In this document: positions 12,198 to 22,044 of the stretch, one piece after another
How the letters are laid out: each line of letters starts with the position of its first letter
How positions within the stretch are numbered: position 1 is the first letter of the stretch
Source: Eulemur rufifrons
Taxonomy: Eukaryota > Chordata > Mammalia > Primates > Lemuridae
Direction: 5' to 3'
Length of the DNA stretch: 64,000 bases
NCBI RefSeq assembly: GCF_041146395.1
Contig: NC_090990.1
Location: 40,806,001 to 40,870,000, forward strand
Notes under the pieces: model-generated
The model's input: the letters and a program-made list of their open reading frames with translations, nothing else
Database searches by the model: none
What the model was told of the DNA's origin: nothing
Program-made: the position numbers and the translations under genes

Positions 12198-12607
12198 AAG
12201 TTATTTTATAAAATATTCCTAATATAAACTTAAGTGAAAGCATAATAAATAATGCCAAATGAATTTTGCAATACAAATAACTAGTTTGAAAGCAAACTGT
12301 GTGCTAGAACAACTACACTTAGCTTTAGAAGTGGGAGAACTTCAGTGGGTACCTGCAATATTACTTATTTCTAAGAGGACAATCAAATTTTCAACTCAGC
12401 CCTAGAAAATGCTTCGACAGACTGCTGCATCACAGCTGAAGCATTTTAACTTCTGGAAAGATTATCAGAATAAAATTTTGCCTTAATTGTGTTAGTTCTT
12501 TTCTGTAAAATAAATAAAAACAAATCAAATCTATGGTTACACATTCCATTAACTCGCTTAGGGTAATCATCTCTAACACAGGTAGACTCTATTTCCTTCG
12601 CACATAA

Positions 12608-12642
<35 letters not shown>
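12608..12642 (+). repeat. (CA)n microsatellite
   Basis: Nearly pure CA repeat of about 35 bp with one TA interruption at the left. Confidence 0.9.
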
Positions 12643-12899
12643 TGAAATGAAAAATGCAAGGCACCAATGGTGGGAACCAGATTTCTCACTGCTGGACAGA
12701 CAAGCGAACCCATAAACATAACATAAAAGCAAAATAGTTACAAAATACCTTGCCAAAAACTCACCAGAGATTATCAACAATAAACAAATAATGTCACCTA
12801 CTACCAATATGAGCTTAACAAAAAATTGTTATAAATCAGTTGTGACTAAAAAAAGTGACAATACGAAATAAAAATTTCTATGATAATAAATGAGAATGA

Positions 12900-15240
12900 G
12901 AAATACAAGCTTAAAAAAGAAACTAAAACTCTCTAAAAAGAAAGTGAGAAAAAAATTTTATTCTTTTGAAAATGAAGTACAACTTTCTTAGTATCTCTGC
13001 AATCTAGTATCTTCAGGCTGAAATGTCCTCATATCTGACTTTACTAGGTATCTAAAGCTGACCTTTCTGTGTTTAACTTTCTTTTTCTCCATTTTTTTAA
13101 AAATGAAAACCTTACCAAAATATATTATGCATTCTCAACCCTTCTTAAACAGAGCATACGAGAACCTTTTCTTGATGGTAGGTGGCATCATTAAAAATAC
13201 AGTTGGGTAGGAAACACATACAGCAGGTTCAAGTCACCTCATACAAACTGCTAGCCTGACGGGGCTGAGTCTGCTTTTAAGGTTTTCCCATCCCCTCCTT
13301 TACCACTGAGCTGCTACTCTCACTTCTCGCTAATGGCAAATGGGCTTGCCTCTAAGAGCTCATCAGCTCATGTTAGGACTACACGAAACCATTCTAATTT
13401 GACAGGAAACATAATGTTAAAACTTGTTTGAACTGTTTTTTTTTTTTTTTAAAGTTTAAACACGAACGAAATACATGAGCTATAGTGCATTAAATTTATG
13501 GGGATGTTTTGAAATGGTTCAATTGTGTGTATTTATGTATTCACTTATTTCTCTCTGGGGTCCCCAATATGAAAAATATCCTGAAAAACTGAATTCTAGA
13601 TTTGAACATTCTGCTAAATCTTTATTAAAAGTGAAAAATTTTCACCTTCATATTCAGATTCAAATAAATGTTATATAATACTTTGGGCAGTAAAATATGT
13701 AAGTATACTTGATGTTATTTTTCTATTAAAGTTGAAACCTTTTCCTGAAATTGTTAAAACATTACATTTACTTTTCTAACACTGAAATTGGTTTCAGATT
13801 TTAAGCTAACAATATTATTATGCTGTATAAAGCTGTCACAACCTACTGTGATTTCACTAGAACACACAAAAGGCACTTCCTTAACGCTGAATTATATTCA
13901 TTCCAAAAATGAACGGTCAGGTAATTACAAGGTGATAATCCAACTGTTAGATGAACTCACAGACCTAATTCCCAAAGGACATACATATAGATCATAAAGA
14001 AATTCTTACTTCAAAAATTAGGCTATGCTGATTCATCTTTAAGATTCCCTATCTTTACTTCATTTACTTTCAACTGATTTTGGTTCTTCTATTTTTCACT
14101 CTAAAATCTTTAAATGAATTCTTTCTTTTTTAACTTACTAAATCATGGTAAATCACAAAGTATTGGTCATGTATTCAAATCACTAATAATTAAGATTTAC
14201 TCATTTGATATTTACTCCACACTCAAATGTATCACGATTGTTGTCTTTTAGGAAAAAACAAACATGAATTTTAATATAAACGTTGACATGCACATTGAGG
14301 GTATTATAATTTCAATTCATTTATAACTACCGCTTGCTACCAAAGGGGGAAAACAGAGGCAGAAATGGGGTAAGTTAAGGAACTACAAATTAATGTGATT
14401 TTTATTTTTATGTGATTTAAGATATATATAGCAGGACCAACTTTGGGGCTCTTAACTTAAAAAACAAAAAGCAATGAAATCTTGCAAATACTTCTCACAG
14501 AATTCCTCCAGAAGGATATGTTCAAATTAAAACAGGAACAAAACAAAGAGTTCACAATATTTGTTAGATCATAATCTTAAATATCACTTCTGGGAATATT
14601 AATCAACAGAACTAGACAGCCAAGAAAGGTATTTCCTCAATGAATGTGAAATCTCCTTGCAAAAAATTCCATTTTAGTATTGTCTAAAGACAAAATAAAG
14701 AGACTCAATAACAAGGTACATTTCATAGTTTTTAAGTTTTGTAAGATGCACACGATACCTGGTTCTATTGACCAAAGGACCAACTCTCCCCACTCTGTGG
14801 AGAACAGAACAGGGAATGAGCACTCAGTAGTGGTCGGTGGGGGGTTTACATTAGCCATGTAAAAAACAGCGAAGAATTGGGGGGGTGGGGGAAATGTTAA
14901 ACATCAGGATAAGTTATTTAGAGAGCTGTGAGATTTCACTCTCTTTAATAACGGAACAGACTCTTGTGTGCCGTGGAACGGTTTTGAAGTAATGCAAACT
15001 CAGAAACCAAGCACTATATCTACATCCAACAATACTAGTGAGAACCAAACGCAACTTTTCTGCAAAGCATAAAATTGGAAGACATTAAAAAGGTGGTTTT
15101 TCTATGAAGTTTTATGGGTTTGCCAGATATCTGGGTCTTTTTCTTATCTGCATTCTCCCTTGCTTCTACCACACCAGAAGTTAACTGCTTGTACTTTCCA
15201 AATTGTAATTTTTAAACCAAATCCTAATTACAGCAGGGCC
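12900..15240. other. Repeat-poor intron 1 block
   Basis: Over 2.3 kb I recognise no interspersed repeat, apart from a T run at 13437-13451 and G-rich patches at 14835-14842 and 14880-14893. No coding frame is credible. Absence of recognisable repeats may mean constrained regulatory DNA or simply repeats too old to recognise by eye. Confidence 0.45.
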
Positions 15241-15261
15241 CCAAATTACTAAACTGATTTA

Positions 15262-15335
15262 CCTAACTAGCTACATGACCTTGGGAAGTCACTTCTTGTA
15301 AAATGAGAGGCTTGGACAAAGACCCACGGGAATGT
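15262..15335 (+). repeat. MIR fragment
   Basis: The motif 'actagctacatgaccttgggaagtcacttcttgtaaaatgag' is the MIR core. Confidence 0.65.
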
Positions 15336-15649
15336 AAACTCCATGTTCTGTTTACCACTCTACTCCCTGCCCTGGGACCTGGAGGTACTAAAAGAGAATC
15401 ATTTCTATCTCCAAAATACAAATATAAAATAAACTTAATCATTTTTGCTTTTTAAATCAATTATATTTTATTCTGTGTTTTCCCAAACATTTTTAAGAGA
15501 ATGAAAACTGAAATTTCAGGGATTCAGTTTTGAGAAATAAAAAGGGTGAATTATACAACAGCTGACAATCTTCACCCAGGTTTTGCTCTTTCCTTTTCTC
15601 CGTTAACTCATAACCCTGACCCCTCCCTTTTTTCTTTGAAAAAGAGGCA

Positions 15650-15815
15650 GATGATAGGGAGAAGGAGACAGTCTTAAAGCCAGAGGGCCTGAGTTCTAGC
15701 CCCACCTGTTCTATTAACTGACTCTGAGGGGATAAGCCACTTCCCCTTTGGGGCCTGAAAGGCTGCATTTGTAAAAGAAGGGAGCTGAACTAATTATTAA
15801 TTTCTAAAGTCTTCT
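15650..15815 (+). repeat. MIR SINE
   Basis: In order: 'gccagagggcctgagttctag', 'aagccacttcccctttggggcctg', 'ttgtaaaagaagggagctgaac', matching a MIR-class element. Confidence 0.65.
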
Positions 15816-15994
15816 GCTTAAAAAAATCAGTGATCCTTCTTTCATTCTACCCATTATTCTATTCCTAATGCCTTGATTAGGCACTCACCACATCATTCCT
15901 AGACTTGCACAGTAGCTTCATAATTTCTCTCTTTCCCTTTATTTTTCCTTGTTATCCATACTGCTATCAAATAAATTCAATCCTAAAACCATGT

Positions 15995-16165
15995 AAGCAG
16001 AGTGAAAAACACGCTGGCTTTGAAGTCAAAGAGACCTGGGTTCAAATTCAGGCTCTGCCACTAACTACATAATCATATTCCTAAAATGGTAATGTTATTA
16101 CTTTATCACCGAGGATTAAACTGTATAAAGCCCCGAATACACGTAGATACTCAACAATAATTAGA
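15995..16165 (+). repeat. MIR SINE
   Basis: Well preserved tRNA-related head: 'tggctttgaagtcaaagagacctgggttcaaattcaggctctgcc', then the core and a 'gatactcaacaataatt' end. It is the clearest of three MIR copies within 900 bp. Confidence 0.85.
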
Positions 16166-16169
16166 ATCT

Positions 16170-18300
16170 TTCCCAATTTCCCAAGATCAAAAGCCTCAGT
16201 TTCCCACTGTCTACATCAAGGATGACCAACAAGCTGCACAGGTAACATGCATGAAGGTTTTTACAAACAGACAAACTTTGGGTTAAATGGTCTCACCAGG
16301 CTCTTGTGTGTCAGGGAAGTGTCAGCCTGCCAACTTCTGCCAATATGCTTGATGGGTAAAGTAGCATCAGTCACCAGCCTTCCCAAACTCTCAAAAGTAA
16401 ACTGTGCAACCTCCCCTATGCCAAATCCACAGGTCAAAGAGAAATAAGGACTTGACACTTTGTTTCAAAAAGATGGACATTCTCTGGATTTTACCTGAAA
16501 GCGAACTCCTGGGCTAGCCACTCATTCGAAAAGAAGCCACTCCCAATTCTCTGTACTTAAATGTACAGGCAGTAAGCTAAGGTTAATGCACCAAGCATTA
16601 TAATTTATTGATTTCTCAATCACAGGAAATTAAAAGGTGTGACAAAAGAAAATAAAGAATAAAATTTTTCACATAATGAGGATACACTGAGGTTTGCAGA
16701 GTTACACAAACACCATAAAAAAAAAAGCCAGGGCTTTTTTCTTGATTTCAAAACTGGGTCAAAACTGGAAGGAACAAGGGGAGGAGTGATGGGAACTTGC
16801 AAGGAGAAGCTCATTTCTTAAAGTGACTTAAGTACAGTTACTTAATTATATGGGATTTTTTTTTTAATTCCCAAACTAGAAACAATAACAATCTTTACTT
16901 CCATACACTAGTCAACGATACAGTTGAGTTACTGGTAACAGGGCAATCTAGCAAGTGTGTCAAAGCCTGGAAACAAAGAAATGTTACACAGAAACCCGTT
17001 TTTTCTGAAGTGCCACCTTCTTTCCTAAGCTACTTTAGCCCAAGCAACTGCTGCAAAAAGCATACAATTAAAAGGATATACCATTACTCAGGAAGAATTC
17101 TTTCAGAAGGCTCAGCTAACAATTATACAAATTCATATACCTACCTAAAAACACAATCTCATCTATTTGAGATCTGTGCTCTTTCTGTGGTCAGGCCAAG
17201 CTGCTCTACTGGCCCCATGCTGCACTATCCAATGAATCTGATAAAAATTCCTGCCATGAGCTGCCATTTTTCTGCAAAATAATTATTCACAAGCACTACT
17301 GCTTCTGGTCAATCTTTTTTCTTTATTGTATGAAAAGTCGGTTTCCTTCCCTGTTCCTTGCTCACATCCCAAACTAAACAGGCCTAATTTTCTCCACCTA
17401 GTCTTGAGACCTCTCATCAAAGCCATTAGCCTCAACAAACTCCTGCTCCACTCCCATTTATCTCCCACCCTGTTCCCTACCCCTCTGCACAGCACCCTCA
17501 GTACTACTGCCGTGCCTTTCCCCATCTAGTTTTCCCCCATTTCTCACCTATGACAAGTACTTCCCAGTTACCCAGAGTTGGTCCCAGCTTCATCCCCCAA
17601 TTCCAGTTCCCACCCCTGCCCAGGCTTCTTACCTTTGGCCTTCAGTTCAATCTCCACTGCTTTAAAACCTGACCTTAATAAAGTCCAGCCCCCACCCCAG
17701 ACCTTACTGCAGGTGAAATCCGCGCCCCCCCCTCCCCCGGCCCCTTTACTTTAGATCAATTCCTGTCATTCCTGGTCCATGCCCGGACCCTTCTCATTTT
17801 AGACCCTGCTCAATATCCCCGCTTTCTGACCCTTGGCTAAAATCCAAAACCCATTCCTAACCCCAACAGTCCACTGATCCTAGCAAAGACCACTACTCTG
17901 GCTGGCCCATCCCACTTTTTCTGAGACTCCGAACCTGGTGCCTGCCTCCCCCAATCCTTCACTAAAATCTGGTGCCGAGAGATCTCCGACCTAGCCTAGT
18001 CTCCACTAGTACCTCATTTCTGACCGTCATACACATGTCCTCTCCAACATAGCTCCAGGCTAAGGTGTCTGTCTTCCCATCTCCGCTACTAGCCCTGGAC
18101 CCTCCTCTCCCGATCCCGGCCCGCCACGTCGGCGTGCTTAGCCGGAACCCTAAGGGACCCCTCCTCACCCTGACCCGCAGCCCAGTTCTGCACCCCTAAC
18201 TCCCATCCGGACCCCTCCCCTAAGAGTCGCTTTCCCCGCTTAACCCCAGTCCGGTGACCTACGTCCCCGACTGGAGCCTGGTGCTCCATTCCCTCTCCAT
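16170..18300. other. Promoter-proximal intron 1, no gene seen
   Basis: Unique-looking sequence, mixed composition to about 17280, then C/T-rich with many 'ccctgacc'-like degenerate units up to the CpG island. Open frames at 16247-16447 and 17010-17282 have no recognisable homology. Confidence 0.5.
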
Positions 18301-18402
18301 GCCCCCCGCCCCACCACGACCCCCGGCGAATACTCTCCCCCAGGGCAAGCCCAGTGGGGTGTGTCTCCCGCGGCCTCTCCCGCGGGGTCAGGGGTTGCCG
18401 CT

Positions 18403-18408
18403 CCTCAC
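18403..18408 (-). other. USP24: Splice donor of USP24 exon 1
   Basis: On the minus strand the exon ends GCGGAG and the intron begins GTGAGG, a strong match to the donor consensus. The recalled human protein continues after Val-Asp-Ala-Glu with residues not encoded here, which supports splicing at this point. Confidence 0.88.
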
Positions 18409-18738
18409 CTCCGCGTCCACCACCTCGTGGTAGGCGGGCGGGGGGTCGAAGCCACCCCCGCCTCCGGTGCTCCCGCCGCGGGAGGGGCCGCCGCCGCCGC
18501 CGCCGCCGTCACCGCCGCCGTCGCCCCGCGGGCCCCCACCGGGCCCGGGGCTGGGGCCGCCGCCGCTGTCCATGGGCTCGTAGCCGCCGTAGTCGAGGCC
18601 CGGCCGCTCGTTGGTGAGCAGCGCCACGGCCTCGTTGATGTCGTTCTTGGCCAGGCGCAGGGCCTTGCGGATGGTGGCTGGGTCCGAGAAGCCCATGCAC
18701 AGCAGCGTGGTCATGTGCTGCTCCTCCTCCGATTCCAT
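18409..18738 (-). CDS. USP24: USP24 coding exon 1 (residues 1-110; UBA domain, Gly-rich linker, PPxY)
   Basis: This is the N-terminus of ubiquitin carboxyl-terminal hydrolase 24, a large (about 2,600 aa) C19-family cysteine protease that removes ubiquitin from substrates. The protein starts MESEEEQHMTTLLCMGFSDP, which I recognise as USP24. Residues about 3-44 form the UBA domain, with the conserved MGF loop at residues 15-17 and a helix ending near LLTNERPG. Residues 57-96 are a Gly/Pro/Ser-rich linker with a GGC-encoded glycine run at about 78-84. Residues 99-103 are PPPAY, which contains a PPxY motif. The start lies in GAGCCATGG, with G at -3 and +4. Coding sequence ends with a GAG codon followed by GTGAGG, so the exon is 330 nt and ends in phase 0; translating on gives six residues and a stop, which fits read-through into the intron. 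The catalytic domain lies in later exons outside the window. Confidence 0.95.
18488..18522 (-). repeat. GGC trinucleotide repeat encoding polyglycine in USP24
   Basis: The plus strand carries seven consecutive CCG units followed by interrupted units (TCA, then two CCG and TC). On the coding strand these are GGC codons that give the glycine run at about residues 78-84 and flanking Gly/Asp codons. Pure GGC tracts are prone to length change. Confidence 0.85.
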
Positions 18739-18970
18739 GGCTCGGGCCTCCGGGCTGCGCCGACCGGCGAGCCGCGAAGCTGCAGGTCCCGGGCCTGGCG
18801 GGCCGCGCGGCGCTGCCTCCGCGCCGCCCCCGCGCCCCGGCGGGCCCCTGCGCTCCTGCCCCGAGCGCTCCGCGGCCGCAGGGCCAGGGTGGGTGCGGGC
18901 GTGGGCGCCGCGAGCCGGGCTGGGGCGGTGGGGCGCTCAGGCGCGGCGGCGGCCCGGCCCTGCCCTGCGC

Positions 18971-18983
18971 GCCGCCATGTTGG
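18971..18983 (-). promoter_or_regulatory. YY1-type motif
   Basis: The minus strand reads CCAACATGGCGGC, close to the YY1 consensus (ATGGC core), in the gene's orientation about 235 bp upstream of the start codon. YY1 sites of this form often sit at or just downstream of start sites in CpG-island promoters, so this could mark the main initiation zone. The role is inferred from the motif only. Confidence 0.5.
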
Positions 18984-19010
18984 CCTCCCCCTCCTCCTCC
19001 TCCTCCTCCT
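18984..19010 (+). repeat. (TCC)n simple repeat in the USP24 promoter
   Basis: A run of TCC units lies immediately upstream (in gene sense) of the YY1-type motif. On the gene strand it is a GGA repeat, purine-only and able to form non-B structures. Confidence 0.8.
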
Positions 19011-19036
19011 CGGGCCGCGGGGCCGCGCCTCCGCTC

Positions 19037-19047
19037 CCGGAAGCGGC
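19037..19047 (+). promoter_or_regulatory. ETS-family motif
   Basis: CCCGGAAGCGG contains the CCGGAAG core bound by ETS factors such as GABPA and ELK. It is about 300 bp upstream of the USP24 ATG inside the CpG island. The motif is seen directly; the function is inferred. Confidence 0.45.
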
Positions 19048-19087
19048 ACGGGAGGCGACCGGGCTCGCCGTACCGAGTGGTGGCGGC

Positions 19088-19107
19088 GTTTTTTTGTTTG
19101 TTTGTTT
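19088..19107 (+). repeat. (TTTG)n short simple repeat inside the CpG island
   Basis: A T run followed by three TTTG units makes an isolated AT-rich patch within the otherwise GC-rich promoter island, about 360 bp upstream of the ATG. Confidence 0.75.
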
Positions 19108-19479
19108 TAAGTGAAGGAGCGGAGGGAGGGGCCGCGCCGCAGAGCGTGTCTGGGGTGAAAGGGCTGCCGCGCGCCCCGGCTGAGGCGAGGGAGGGTCCTC
19201 CGTTGTCGCCACCGCCCGCCCATTTCTCCGGCAACAGGTTCCCCTGGGACGGGAGGGGCTGCAGCGCGGCGCAGCTCGCCGTGCCGAACGCCGGCGAGAT
19301 CCCCGTGCCGGCCGCGCCTCCCCGGCCCCGGCGCGGCTTCTCTCCGCCCGCGCACGCCGCGCCGCTCGGAGTCCCCCCGGCCTCCCTCTGCCGACCGGCG
19401 CACCGCCGCGCGGCCCGAAATGCCCCCCGCCGAGATGGGATTCCCTCCGCCGCGGCCGCAGCCCACCTCCAGCCCTGCC

Positions 19480-20820
19480 TGCAAAGCTCCGCAGTCCCGA
19501 AGGAAATTCACCCGCACCGCTGCCAGAATACGCCTGGCCGCCCACGGAAATTCCTGCCCCAGCCAGGCACGTGGACCACCCGAGCTGAAAGGGACCCGCA
19601 CGTACTCTCGCCCCGAGTCCCTCCAGCCCTCGCTGAAATCTCCCTAAGCCGGTTGAAATTAATTCCCAGCCCTGAGTTTTCCTTCCGACATTGTCTGACC
19701 AGCTGTCCCACCAAACCTGACCGAACTCTACCTATTACGCTGAAATCCCCTCTTGAGAGTCTAAAATATATTTTTCCAACCCAAAATCTAAATCTTAGTG
19801 TTCTGTATGAAAACCTCCAGAAAAATCGGACTGGCTTCCTCATTCAAACACCTTGGACATCGCCTGCCCACATTCCTACTGCAGTTTTGGCTCGGGATTC
19901 CCTCTTCGTCCCTGCCCTTTGGGGAGCATCCCATCCCCGTTCCTTTCTACCTCTGAGCGTTCCTCTTGCCCTTTGAAGGCCTGCTTTCTTTGCTGTCTCT
20001 TTCCACCTTTAGCATTGGCACTCTGGGGACATACCCTTAGTCCCCACGACTCCACCATCCAAGCCCTGGCCCTTGCTATTTTCCTCTTCAATTCGTGCTT
20101 CTCCTAGGTTCTTTCCCCACCGTCTCCCAAGATTCTGATGCCTTTTCCTTCTCTCGCTACATGCTTGCTAATTTAGGCTACGTTAGTTCATCTCCTGAAG
20201 TCTTCATCCCTTCCTGAACCTGATGTCCACCAATTAACCTCTCTCATCCCATCAAACCCCTCCTGTTGCCAACCCAGCTGTCATGAAGATCTGCGTATAC
20301 CCCAAATCTTACATTAGTGGCAGTACCCTGACATTTTGTCTGTGCTCTCTGCTGACATCCTCCCCCACCCCCCACTAGCACCATGAACCCTTCTTGCCTA
20401 GTAACTTGCCACATAATTTATAAACACCAGCAATCCAATTTACAGGATGAATTTATCACTTTTGTTTACATTTAAATGAAGTTACTGTATTTGTTGTTCC
20501 AATTAAAGGCTAGATTATGACTGAAGACTAGGCCTCATATGTAAAGGAAGTAAAGTCTCTTAATTTGTGACAAAGTAACAAAAGTAATCCTCCTCCTTCT
20601 TACATTTCTGAACAACATTGACAAAAAAGAACCTGCTAAGGAAGAATGCTCATAATTGGATTGGGTCACAAGGTACATATATATATTTATCTTGAAATAA
20701 AATTTTATGAAGTATTATAATAAACTTCTAGATACTCAAGGAAGTTGTAAATATTTATCTGCAACATAAGAACAACAAAGTAATTTAAATTGAGGTAAGC
20801 AGCCTGCCATAGAGTACATG
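19480..20820. other. Sequence just upstream of the USP24 island
   Basis: C/T-rich from about 19480 to 20400, with repeated 'aacctgac' and 'aatcccc'-like words, resembling the strand composition of 17290-18300 on the other side of the island. Then AT-rich to 20820. No recognised repeat or gene. A divergent noncoding transcript could start here. Confidence 0.4.
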
Positions 20821-20825
20821 CCGAG

Positions 20826-21000
20826 GTATTTAATTTATTCAACAAATATGTTCTATTTACCAGGTGCTAGGTACTGTTCTTGACACTGGTGATGCAACAG
20901 TGAACAAAACAAACAAAATTTGATGATGGGGCACTCAGTTCTACCCTGTGTTTGAAGAGTTAACTCAGTAACTAAGAAATGAATTGCAAGGAGAGAGAAA
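20826..21000 (-). repeat. L2 3' end, antisense
   Basis: Starts 'ttattcaacaaatatgttctattt', followed by 'aggtgctaggtactgttcttgacactggtgatgcaacagtgaacaaaac', the antisense of the L2 terminus. Confidence 0.75.
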
Positions 21001-22044
21001 GTAACAGGTAAAGAAAAATTGGTTTGCCACTAAAATTTGAGATGGAACCTAAGAGGTCATGAGACAGAGCCCACTGATTCAGAAAGCACATAAAAAGACT
21101 CATCAACAGTGGCAGGTTTATAGAACATGACAGAGGAAGCTGTACTTAGCTGAGAAGAGGAAGCAGAGAAGGAAGCAGAGAAAAACAAAGTCTGTGATAA
21201 AAACTGGAAAGGAGCCACAAAAGGCTACAAAAAACAAGGAAGTCCATTTTTCAGCTGGATCCTGGAGTGACTGCAAAGCCAGAGTGTCATTTGAGGATGC
21301 AAGTAAGTAGTATAATCATACTTTTTTGCATGTAAGAAAGCAAGTGAGCACTTTAAACCCTGTGGAATTGGGAAAGCAGGGATAGGGCTCATGGTATGAA
21401 TATTCATATTTTTCATTTACATTTTTATTTTTATTGCAGTAAAATCAAGAAAATGTTAAGAGAATTTTTAAAAATTTGAATTACATTCAATTCACATATA
21501 TCCTTCTCTAGAAAGCTTCTAAAGAAAAAAAAAATACCTAGGTCTAGAACTGAGGTATGATGGACTATCTTGAAGACAAGTCATGAGGATTTTCTAATGT
21601 TAATTAATAAGTAATTTTTAAAATTATTTATGTCTATTTTGAACCAGACCGAGGACTAGGGAGACAATTGTGAGCAAGACATGCACAGTTTCTGCCCTTT
21701 TGGAACTTTCTGTCTGTAAAGGGAGATATTAATAGACAAATAAGCAGTAATCATAAAGTGTGATAGGTTCTTTGATCAGGGAATTTCAGGATATAAGGGG
21801 CAAATTTCTTGCCCTCTGTGGGAGTAAATCACCAAGTCTAGGAAATCTGATAAGTTTCCCAGAGAAAATGACATTTAAAGTATAATCTGACAGAAAGAAG
21901 GAAAGGCAAGGACAGATAAGGAGAGAAAGTTCCAAGGAACAGAAACACCATGTGCAAAGGCCTTGTAGTGGGTGAGAGTAAAGCAATTTTAGAGGAATTA
22001 AAAGCCAGTGGAGTATAGCTGGCATGTAGGGTTCTAGAGAGATA

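Larger units (their letters stand above)
1..18408 (-). other. USP24: USP24 intron 1, 5' part (extends beyond the left edge)
   Basis: The whole stretch left of the donor is interpreted as the beginning of the first USP24 intron. I looked on the minus strand for coding sequence matching the expected second exon and saw none, and no open frame here resembles USP24. Its content is old interspersed repeats (listed separately) and unique AT-rich sequence, turning C/T-rich at about 17290-18300 next to the promoter island. Exon 2 is expected beyond position 1. Confidence 0.75.
18330..19480 (-). promoter_or_regulatory. USP24: CpG-island promoter and 5' UTR region of USP24
   Basis: Very GC-rich, CpG-dense sequence begins just inside intron 1, covers exon 1 and continues about 740 bp upstream of the ATG. 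It has GC-box-like runs near 18919-18935, a YY1-type motif and an ETS-type motif, and I saw no TATA box at an obvious position. This is typical of a housekeeping promoter with dispersed starts. The exact start site and 5' UTR length cannot be read from the sequence. Such islands often also fire in the divergent direction. Confidence 0.85.

Noticed and set aside
1..18408. USP24 exon 2
   Set aside because: I searched by eye for minus-strand sequence encoding the expected continuation after residue 110 and found none. It is probably beyond the left edge; a translated search would settle this.
18361..19110. Open frames of 249, 241, 202 and 167 codons on both strands in the CpG island
   Set aside because: Stops are rare in GC-rich DNA, so long frames arise by chance in all frames here. 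They are Ala/Arg/Gly/Pro-rich and overlap the recognised USP24 exon or its 5' region.
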